From assembly GCA_023264215.1 (NCBI GenBank), contig JALQSY010000081.1, forward strand, positions 1 through 7,476: a DNA stretch of 7,476 bases. Reading direction: 5' to 3'. Under the pieces are notes generated by a model. The model had not been told where the DNA came from. It did not search any database and saw only the letters and a program-made list of their open reading frames with translations. The position numbers were made by a program, and so were the translations under genes. Every line of letters begins with the position of its first letter. Within the stretch, counting starts at the first letter, position 1. This DNA comes from Candidatus Nanopelagicales bacterium (GTDB taxonomy: Bacteria > Actinomycetota > Actinomycetes > S36-B12). Positions 1 to 6,700 of the stretch are shown here, one piece after another.

Positions 1-703
1 CTGCGAGATCGCCGGCTGCGCACTCGTCGGCGGCGAGACCGCCGAGCATCCCGGCCTGCTCGAGCCCGACGAGTACGACGTGGCCGGTGCCGGCACGGGA
101 GTCGTGGAAGCGGACCGTCTCCTCGGCCCGGATCGCGTGCGCGCGGGCGACGTCGCGATCGCGATGGCCGCCTCGGGCCTGCACTCCAACGGCTACTCGC
201 TCGCCCGCCGCGTCCTCCTTAGCGATGGCGGACCCGGACTGACGGCATACGTCGACGACCTCGGTCGCACCATCGGCGAGGAGATGCTCGAGCCGACCCG
301 CATCTACGCCCAGGACTGCCTCGACCTCACCGACAATGTCGACGTCCACGCCTTCAGTCACATCACCGGAGGCGGCATCGCGGCCAACCTGGCGCGCGTA
401 TTGCCGCGTCACCTCGCGATCGACATCGATCGCTCGACCTGGACCCCTCCGACGATCTTCGCCGTCATCGCCGGACATGGCGTCGAGCGCGCGGAGATGG
501 AGCGCACCTTCAACATGGGCATGGGCATGGTCGCGATCGTCGACGCGACCGCCGCCGGCGATGCGATGGCGCGGCTGCGCGATCGCGGCGTGCCGTCGTG
601 GCCGTGCGGTGTCGTGCGCGACCGCCGTGATGGCGAGGCCGGCGACGCCGAGGCCAAGGGTGGCGGCGGTGGCGCGGCCCTCGTCCACGGCGAGCATCCC
701 TAG
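1..703 (+). CDS. purM: Phosphoribosylformylglycinamidine cyclo-ligase (AIR synthetase), 5'-truncated
   Basis: Cytoplasmic enzyme of purine biosynthesis: ATP-dependent ring closure of FGAM to aminoimidazole ribonucleotide. The reading frame is already open at base 2 and runs 233 codons to TAG at 701-703, so the start lies outside the window; the GTG at 80 is internal. Family motifs seen in order: GGETAEHPG just after the window edge, SGLHSNGYSL, LEPTRIYA, HITGGG, and MERTFNMGMGMV near the C-terminus. Together these cover roughly the last two-thirds of a protein that is usually about 345-360 aa. The gene converges on the DUF3073 gene, with a hairpin in the gap that could end its transcript. One oddity is a Gly/Ala/Asp-rich stretch inserted just before the usual GEHP-type C-terminus. 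The identification is secure from motifs. Confidence 0.96.
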   Translation, partial: CEIAGCALVGGETAEHPGLLEPDEYDVAGAGTGVVEADRLLGPDRVRAGDVAIAMAASGLHSNGYSLARRVLLSDGGPGLTAYVDDLGRTIGEEMLEPTRIYAQDCLDLTDNVDVHAFSHITGGGIAANLARVLPRHLAIDIDRSTWTPPTIFAVIAGHGVERAEMERTFNMGMGMVAIVDATAAGDAMARLRDRGVPSWPCGVVRDRRDGEAGDAEAKGGGGGAALVHGEHP

Positions 704-726
704 GCCCGACGGAAAAGGTGGAGGTC

Positions 727-784
727 CGTCGTACCAGCGAATGAGACTTCTTGCCGCGAATAAGTCTCGTTTGGTGGTACGACG
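727..784 (+). terminator. Long imperfect hairpin in the purM/DUF3073 convergent gap
   Basis: The arms 727-749 and 762-784 pair over 23 positions on the + strand transcript: 20 Watson-Crick pairs, two G-U wobbles (739-772 and 742-769) and one G-G mismatch (737-774). The loop is 12 nt. Read as a - strand RNA, the two wobbles become C-A mismatches, so pairing favours the purM direction. It lies 23 nt after the purM stop and 18 nt from the DUF3073 stop. No U-tract follows, but many actinobacterial terminators lack one. A terminator or 3'-end stabiliser for purM is the simplest reading; a dispersed palindromic repeat is the alternative. Confidence 0.6.
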
Positions 785-802
785 CGAGGGGTACTGGTGC
801 CC

Positions 803-1036
803 CTAGCGGGCCTCGGACTCCTGGTCCTCGTCCTCGTCGTAGTACTTCGCGTAGGGGTCCACGGCGTACGGGTCCTCGATGGGCTCGTCGATCTCGACCT
901 CGTCGGCCCCGTCGACCTCGTGGTGCTCGCCGGTGGCGAGCTCTGCCTGGAGACGGTCGAAATCCGTCTGAGGTCCGCCGTACTTCAATGCACGCGCGAC
1001 CTTCGTCTGCTTCGCCTTGGCGCGACCGCGTCCCAT
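803..1036 (-). CDS. DUF3073 family protein, 77 aa
   Basis: Small actinobacterial protein of unknown function. The N-terminus, MGRGRAKAKQTKVARALKY, is the diagnostic conserved block of DUF3073: highly basic and probably nucleic-acid- or phosphate-interacting (inference). The C-terminal half (residues about 35-77) is strongly acidic, with a DPYAVDPYAKYYDEDED stretch, giving a basic-head/acidic-tail layout. The ATG at 1036 was chosen because the family N-terminus begins there and an AAGGAG Shine-Dalgarno at 1044-1049 precedes it by 7 nt; the frame stays open to 1099, but those extra residues match nothing in the family. It lies 121 nt downstream of the dehydrogenase gene on the same strand and could be co-transcribed. 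No membrane segment or signal peptide is visible. Confidence 0.92.
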   Translation of the reverse strand: MGRGRAKAKQTKVARALKYGGPQTDFDRLQAELATGEHHEVDGADEVEIDEPIEDPYAVDPYAKYYDEDEDQESEAR

Positions 1037-1157
1037 GTCCGGACTCCTTGAGGTGCCCTTGATCCGATCCCTCGTGCGGCCGCCCAGCAGGGGCCACAAC
1101 GACCGCTGGAAGCGTACCTCGCCTCAGGGGGTCGCCGCACGGGGAGGGGGGCGATTC
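1037..1157 (-). other. Intergenic region between vdh-like gene and DUF3073 gene
   Basis: This 121-bp gap separates two genes on the same strand. Apart from the Shine-Dalgarno, I see one weak -10-like hexamer (TACGCT on the - strand, about 70-80 nt before the DUF3073 start) with no convincing -35 partner. There is no clear terminator hairpin after the dehydrogenase gene. Read-through from the dehydrogenase gene and a weak separate promoter are both possible. Confidence 0.4.
1044..1049 (-). promoter_or_regulatory. Shine-Dalgarno of the DUF3073 gene
   Basis: AAGGAG on the - strand, 7 nt before the ATG at 1036. It decides the start of the DUF3073 gene in favour of the 77-aa form over the 98-aa extension. 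Confidence 0.85.
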
Positions 1158-2219
1158 CTAGCGGCGCACCTCGAAGCGGCGGAAGGCGGGCCCTCCGCCG
1201 GCCATCCGCTCCTCCGCCTCACGGGCGGCCGCCTCCACGGGCAGGATCCCCTCGTCGGCGGCCCGGCCGAGGACCCTCAGGGTCGTGTCGTAGACCCCGG
1301 CCACCCGGGCCCGCGCCCGATCCATGTTGAAGCCTCCCGGCACGACCTCTTCGGCCGCCTGGACGACGCCGCCGCAGTTCACCAGGTAGTCGGGGGCGTA
1401 GAGGATCCCCCGATCGGCGAGTTGCTCGGCTACGGCCGGGGCCGCCAACTGGTTGTTGGCCGCCCCGCACACGGCGGCCACCCGCAGTGCCTGGGCGACC
1501 TCCGGTGTGAGTGCATGACCGAGCGCATTGGGGGAGTAGATGTCCATCTCGCGCGCGATGAGCTCCTCGGTCGAGCCGACCACCTCCACGTCGACCGTGA
1601 CCGAGGAGATCGCCTCGGGCGAGGGATCGGTGATGATCACGCGCGCACCCTCCTCCTCGACCAGGTGCGCGGCAAGGCGGCGCCCGACCTTGCCCGCCCC
1701 GGAGATGCCGACGACCCTGCCCTCGAGCGAGTCACTGCCCCACAGATGCTGCGCGACCGCGCGCATCGCCTGCTGCATGCCGTACGCCGTGAGGATCCCG
1801 GTGTCGCCGGATCCTCCGTGCTCCGGCGAGCGCCCGGTCGTCCACGGATTCGTCTGGTAGATCACATCGAGATCGGCCACCGTCGTGCCGACGTCGCCCG
1901 CGGTGATGTAGCGGCCTTGCAGCGTGGCGATGAAGTCGCCCATCGCTCGGAAGAGCTCGGGTGACTTGTCCTTCGCCGGATCCCCCCAGATCACCGCCTT
2001 GCCGCCACCGTGATCGAGCCCGGCGAGAGCGTTCTTGTAGCTCATCGCCTCCGAGAGCAGCAGCGCATCGGCGATCATCGCCTGCTCGTCGGCGTACGGG
2101 CGCATCCGGCAACCACCCAGGGCCGGACCGAGCGCGCTGGAGTGGATGGCCACCATGGCGCGCAATCCTGTTGCCGGATCGTGGCCGAAGACGACCTGCT
2201 CGTGGGCGTCGGTGATCAC
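1158..2219 (-). CDS. vdh: Valine/leucine dehydrogenase (Glu/Leu/Phe/Val dehydrogenase family)
   Basis: Cytoplasmic NAD-dependent oxidative deaminase of branched-chain amino acids to 2-oxo acids and ammonium, feeding catabolism or branched-chain acyl precursors. At 353 aa it fits the 350-370 aa Leu/Val/Phe dehydrogenases rather than the longer glutamate enzymes. Seen in order: substrate-domain GPALGGCRMRPYADE (31-45); YKNALAGLDHGGGK (61-74) with Lys62 and Lys74, spaced 12 as in leucine dehydrogenase (family Lys68/Lys80); Asp109 in GDVGTTVADLDVIYQT; Rossmann GxGxxG at 174-179 with an acidic residue at Asp198; SPNALG (229-234); AANNQL (253-258); NCGG (281-284). The start is GTG at 2219: no upstream ATG/GTG precedes a stop at 2277-2279, and the next Met (residue 22) would delete conserved sequence. 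There is no usable Shine-Dalgarno; a -10-like hexamer 6 nt upstream suggests a leaderless mRNA. Substrate preference cannot be read from sequence; vdh is favoured by recalled Streptomyces gene order. Confidence 0.9.
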   Translation of the reverse strand: MITDAHEQVVFGHDPATGLRAMVAIHSSALGPALGGCRMRPYADEQAMIADALLLSEAMSYKNALAGLDHGGGKAVIWGDPAKDKSPELFRAMGDFIATLQGRYITAGDVGTTVADLDVIYQTNPWTTGRSPEHGGSGDTGILTAYGMQQAMRAVAQHLWGSDSLEGRVVGISGAGKVGRRLAAHLVEEEGARVIITDPSPEAISSVTVDVEVVGSTEELIAREMDIYSPNALGHALTPEVAQALRVAAVCGAANNQLAAPAVAEQLADRGILYAPDYLVNCGGVVQAAEEVVPGGFNMDRARARVAGVYDTTLRVLGRAADEGILPVEAAAREAEERMAGGGPAFRRFEVRR

Positions 2220-2225
2220 GCCTTC

Positions 2226-2231
2226 ACCGTA
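2226..2231 (-). promoter_or_regulatory. Candidate -10 element of the vdh-like gene (leaderless start)
   Basis: TACGGT on the - strand fits the actinobacterial TANNNT -10 pattern and ends 6 nt before the GTG at 2219, so transcription would begin at or within a base of the start codon. The only purine run nearby (GAAGG, 2221-2225) sits 1 nt from the GTG, too close for a Shine-Dalgarno. No good -35 is seen at 16-18 nt spacing. Confidence 0.45.
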
Positions 2232-2237
2232 GCGGCA

Positions 2238-2266
2238 TTGCCAGCGGTACCCCAGGCGGCTAGGTT
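2238..2266 (+). promoter_or_regulatory. Sigma-70-type promoter of the secreted peptidase gene (leaderless start)
   Basis: A -35 of TTGCCA (2238-2243, five of six to TTGACA), a 17-nt spacer and a -10 of TAGGTT (2261-2266). Six bases then separate the -10 from the ATG at 2273, so the predicted +1 is the A of the start codon. No Shine-Dalgarno is present. The element lies wholly inside the 53-bp divergent gap. Confidence 0.6.
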
Positions 2267-2272
2267 CGAGTA

Positions 2273-3781
2273 ATGCCTAGCCCACTGCGCTCGTTGTCCG
2301 TGGGGGTGGTGGGCGGTGCGCTCGCGGCCTCCGTGCTCGTCGCCCCCGCACTCTCGTCCGCCGCCGAGCCGGCCGCCGACCCTGCGCGCGGGACCATCAC
2401 GTGGTCCGACTGCCCCGACGAGGGCTTCGACGGATTCGAGTGCGGCACCCTCACGGTGCCGCTGAATTGGGATGACCCCGCCAACCCCGCCAACGCCGAG
2501 ATCGCGCTCGCCGTCAAGCGCGCGACCGGCAAGCGCATGGGCTACCTCAGCTTCAACCCCGGCGGCCCGGGCGAGTCCGGGCTCTCGCTTGCCTCCGGAG
2601 TCTGGAGCCAGCTACCGCGCAAGGTCCAGCAGCGCTTCGACTTCGTCGCGTGGGACCCGCGCGGCATCGGAGCGACGCAGCCGCAGCTCACCGGCTGCCT
2701 CGATGCCGACCCTCGCGCGGCGTACCAGCCACCTGCCACGGGCCCGGTCGACTGGCGCGCCTTCACCGAGTCCTACATCGCATCCATCGCTCCCGGGCTT
2801 GCGGCATGCCTTGACCTCAACCAGGACGTGGCGCCGTACCTGGGCACCTACTACGTCATCCGGGACCTCGAGGCGATGCGCGTCGCCCTCGGCGCGCCGA
2901 AGTGGAACTTCTGGGGCATGAGTTACGGCACGCGCATCGGCTACCGCTACGCGCGCGAGTACCCGGACAGGATGCGCGCTCTCATCCTCGACGGCTCGTG
3001 GTCGCCCAATCTCACCGTCACCACGTGGATGGGCGGATCGACGTGGAGCTGGGCGACGGTGCAGCAGGTCTTCGCGTCCCTCTTCGGCAAGGAGATGGGT
3101 GCCAAACTGCAGCGCGTCATCGACGGCCTCGATGAGCGCACCATCACGATCGATGGCGAGGAGTATTCGCGCTGGGCGATCCTGCCGGCGATCTTCACCA
3201 ACATCTCCTACCAGTCCGCCTACCCGGAAATCCTCGACGTCATCAACTCCGCTGACGAGGCGCTCCGGGGCAACGTCAACGCGGCGCGCGGCATCGCCAA
3301 GCCGCTCCGTGCTCTGCAGGAGCGCGCGGAGCAGGACCAGAGTTCCTCGCTGAGTATCTTCTACATCAACTGCCGCGACATGGCCGGCTACCCGAGCGTC
3401 GACACGATCGCTCGCGCGGCCTACACCGCCACCGCCAATCAGTCCGTGTTCGCCGGTCAGGCAGCCATGACCAAGGGCGCCTTCTGCTCGGGCCTGCCGC
3501 AGGACTTCACGTACGGCTACGAGCCGCTCACCGAGCCGCTCGAGTTGCCCACGCCGCCGGTCGTCATCAACTCTCTCGGGGACACGCGCACGGAGTACGT
3601 CTTCGGCCGCAACATGTCGACCTTCCTCGCCGGCTCGTCGCTGATCACCTATGACGGCACCCAGCACGTGACGTATCTCCAGACGCCGTCGCGGTGCATC
3701 AACGACGCGGTGACCCGCTACCTGCTGCAGCGGACCCAGCCCGGGCCGCTCCTGTGCCCCTACGCCCCGCTGCCGGACTAG
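2273..3781 (+). CDS. Secreted alpha/beta-hydrolase peptidase, S33 tripeptidyl aminopeptidase (TAP-like) family
   Basis: A 502-aa exported serine peptidase resembling Streptomyces tripeptidyl aminopeptidases, which remove short peptides from free N-termini outside the membrane. A signal peptide occupies about residues 1-31: one Arg, then a hydrophobic Val/Ala/Leu core and an ALSSAA cleavage region. The mature protein opens with the family pattern ITWSDCP...FECGTLTVPLNWDDP (Cys47, Cys57). NPGGPGESG (95-103) is the oxyanion-hole motif and GMSYGT (215-220) the nucleophile elbow, with Ser217. Likely triad partners are Asp437 (NSLGDTRTE) and His465 (GTQHVTY) in the C-terminal TAP-like region. Eight cysteines after the signal peptide (47, 57, 142, 179, 367, 405, 475, 495) suggest up to four disulfides. 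The usual D-x-x-TP after the catalytic Asp reads DTRTE here. Substrate is unproven; an esterase or proline iminopeptidase-like role is possible. The start is supported by the signal peptide and promoter spacing. Confidence 0.88.
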   Translation: MPSPLRSLSVGVVGGALAASVLVAPALSSAAEPAADPARGTITWSDCPDEGFDGFECGTLTVPLNWDDPANPANAEIALAVKRATGKRMGYLSFNPGGPGESGLSLASGVWSQLPRKVQQRFDFVAWDPRGIGATQPQLTGCLDADPRAAYQPPATGPVDWRAFTESYIASIAPGLAACLDLNQDVAPYLGTYYVIRDLEAMRVALGAPKWNFWGMSYGTRIGYRYAREYPDRMRALILDGSWSPNLTVTTWMGGSTWSWATVQQVFASLFGKEMGAKLQRVIDGLDERTITIDGEEYSRWAILPAIFTNISYQSAYPEILDVINSADEALRGNVNAARGIAKPLRALQERAEQDQSSSLSIFYINCRDMAGYPSVDTIARAAYTATANQSVFAGQAAMTKGAFCSGLPQDFTYGYEPLTEPLELPTPPVVINSLGDTRTEYVFGRNMSTFLAGSSLITYDGTQHVTYLQTPSRCINDAVTRYLLQRTQPGPLLCPYAPLPD

Positions 3782-3789
3782 CGCCGCGC

Positions 3790-6700
3790 TTACCTTCCCT
3801 TCGGCGCCGGCTCGATGATGATCCGATCGGATCGGATCGAGCCGTCCTCGGTCGCGACATAGACGTAGGTCCGCTTATTGCCCTTGCGCTGCCAGGTGAA
3901 GGTCCCGTCGGCGCGTACCTTGATCCTCGCGACGCCCTGGAAGTACTCGGTCTGTCCGGGGAACTTCAGCCACGGGCGCAGGATCGCTCCCGCCGCAATG
4001 CCCTCCGAAGTGCCGTTGACGACCAGGCCCTTCTTGCCGCGCACCTTGGTCCGCTTGCCCGTGATCTCGATGCTTCCTGAGTCCTCGGGCGTGATGGCGT
4101 TGCTGGGCGCGCTCGGTGCCGACCAGCCTGCAGACGTGAGTGCCTCGACGGTGAAGGTGTACGTCGTGCCGTTCACCAGGCCCGCGACCTTGCACGTGAG
4201 CGCCGGCGTGACGGCCAGGCATCCGGCGCCGCCGGGATTGGCGGTCACCCAGTAGCGCGTGACGGGGTACGTGCCCGACGTCGCGGGCGCGGTCCAGCGC
4301 ACGCTCGCCGAGGCATTCCCTGCTGTCGCGATGACGTCGCGTGGCGCACTCGCGAAGGCACCGGGCAGCGCTGGCTGCGGTTGGATCTCCGGTCCCGGGA
4401 CCGGTCCGGGCGCGGGGAGCGCGGGCTCAGGCGGCGCCGGCACGGGGTCGGGTCCCGGTGCGGGAGGAGCCGGTGGGATGAGGGGCGGGACCAGCGGCGA
4501 CTCGGGGACGTATCCCGGGGACGCGGCAGAGGCCGGCCCCTGACCGGCAGCCGATATCGCGCTGACACGGAAGGCGTAGTTCGTCCCGTTGACCAGGCCG
4601 GGGATGGTGGCAACCCTCTGCACGGAGCCCGTGTTGGCGATCACCGTGGTCCACACCAGGCCGTCCGTCGTCGCCTCGATGGCATAGCCGGTCACCGGTC
4701 TGTCGCCCTCGCTCACCGGCGCGGCCCAGATGATCCGCACCTGCGCATCGCCCGGCTCGCCGGCCGGACGCCCCGGTGCGCTCGGAAGGGCGGCCGAGGG
4801 CGTTATTGGAGCCGACGTGGCGGACGCTTCGCTTAGGCCGGCCGCGTTGATCGCGAACACGCGATAGACGTACGCCGTTCCATTGCTCACCCCGAGATCG
4901 GTGGCCTGCACGGCAGCGGATCCGGTGTTGGGGCTGCGTGTGTCCCACGTGACCCCGCCGTCCGTCGAGCGATCGATGCGGTAGCCGATGATCGCGCTCG
5001 ACTCGGCGTTGGCGGGTGGCGCCCAGGACAGTTCGATGGCGTTGTCGCCGGGGATGCCGGTGGGTCGTCCTGGCGCGAGCGGGGGTCGCAGGATCGGTGT
5101 TGCCGTGGTCTCGGCAGAGGCGGGGCTGGGACCCACCTCGTTGATCGCGGTGACCCGGAACGCGTAGGTCCGCCCATTGATGAGGTTGATGATCAGCACG
5201 CTGGGCTGGGACGCGGGCGAGGCCGCTACCTCCTGCCAGGTGCGGCCCCCGTCTGCGGATTGCTCGACCAGGTATCCGCGCAGGGGCGACCCGCCGTCGG
5301 ACTGCGGGGCCTGCCAGGTGAGTTGCACCGACCCCTCGCCGGCCTGGGCTGCGAGGCCGAGCGGTGCACTGGGCACGCGCGCGGCGCGCTCGACCGCGCC
5401 GATCGTAGGGGCAGCGAGCGACCGGGCGTTGCCGACCTGGTCGACGGCAACGGTCGTGCGCTCACCGGCACCGAGAGCGGGCGAGCCGACGAGCGGTGCA
5501 CGCGTCAGCATCGGACTACCGGGATCCGGGCTTGGCCCACCGTTGTTGCCGAGCATGGTGAGCAGCGGGTCGCCGACGATGTTGCCAGCGGCGAGCGGGA
5601 CGTTGACGCTGTTCGCCGATGTATGCACGACGTGCGCGACCCGGGTGCGAGCGATTGCCCCCACTGAGACCCAGACGTCCTGGGCGCTATTGCCGGTGTT
5701 GCCCCAGACGATCGAATTGGTCACGCTTGAGGCGACGTCGGCTCCTGCGGCAAGTCCCCGGCCAATCGAGATGCCTGCGCCCTGGCCGTTGGTTGCCGTG
5801 TTGCCCGTCACCGTCGCGAACTCCATGGCGAGCGGCCCGATCGGCACGTCAAGGCCTCCGGCGAGTTGCGCACTGTTGTCCGCGATCGTGGAGTTGACCA
5901 CGCGTGTAGGGGACGTCGTGATCGCGCGGATGCCGCCACCCTCGCCCAGCGGCGCCCTATTGCTCGACAGGGTCGCCCCGTCGAGCTGGATGCGGTAGGC
6001 CTCCGCGGCTGCCTCGTCGGGTTCCAGGGCGTAGACGCCGCCACCGTCGCCCTCGAGCGCGGCGTTGTCGCTCAGGCGACTGGCAAGGATGGCCGTCAGT
6101 CCGACATCAGCGGCGATGCCGCCGCCGGAGAAGCCGGCCGAGTTGCCGCGCATGATGCTGGTGTCGAGCGTCAGGGAGGAGTTGGGGTTGGTGCTGAACG
6201 CGTTGACTCCGCCCCCGTCGCCGATCTCCGTCGAGTTGAAACTGACGCCGCTGCGCTTGACGACGACCGCATCGACGTCGGTTGCGTCGATGCCGCCTCC
6301 TGTCCGCTTTGCATCGTTGGCGAGCACTCCGGTCGCCAGCACGGTCAGGCTGGCGAGGCGCTCGGCATGGATGCCGCCGCCGCCGAGGGCGCGCGATGCG
6401 TTGTAGGCGATGCTCGATCCGTTGATGGTGACCTCGGCATCCGCGTCACGGGCGTAGAACGGCTGGGTGAGGAAGAGAGCGCCACCGCAGTCCGCTGAGT
6501 TGCTCCAGAAGATCGAGTTGCTGATCTCGATGCTCGCCGCCTGCAGGCTGGCGGCTCCTGCACGTGGCTTGCTGAAAAGGTAGCCGTCGACATCCCGTTC
6601 GCAGCGCGAGAGGGAGCTCAGGTCCTGCGCGTCGTGCACGGCCTGATTGCGGTGGAAGGAGGAGTTCTCCATGGTGACGCTGTTAGCGCTGATCGCGACC

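Noticed and set aside
1017..1964. 315-codon + strand open frame opposite the dehydrogenase gene
   Set aside because: It is antisense to a gene with secure family motifs; its composition (His/Gly/Arg-rich) is typical of frames opposite GC-rich genes and it shows no domain.
2246..2251. GGTACC palindrome and short repeated AGCGG words in the divergent gap
   Set aside because: Too short to call an operator; expected by chance in this composition.
2612..3667. 351-codon - strand open frame opposite the peptidase gene
   Set aside because: Antisense shadow of the S33 peptidase, with Arg/Val/Asp-rich low-complexity translation and no recognisable motif or ribosome binding site.
4501..5373. Possible recent DNA duplication of FN3 modules
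   Set aside because: The three domains share only protein-level pattern; apart from short stretches around the NGT-Y strand the DNA is diverged.
5177..5998. 273-codon + strand open frame opposite the beta-helix gene
   Set aside because: Antisense to the coils and FN3 domains; Ser/Pro/Ala-rich composition follows from the opposing codon bias.
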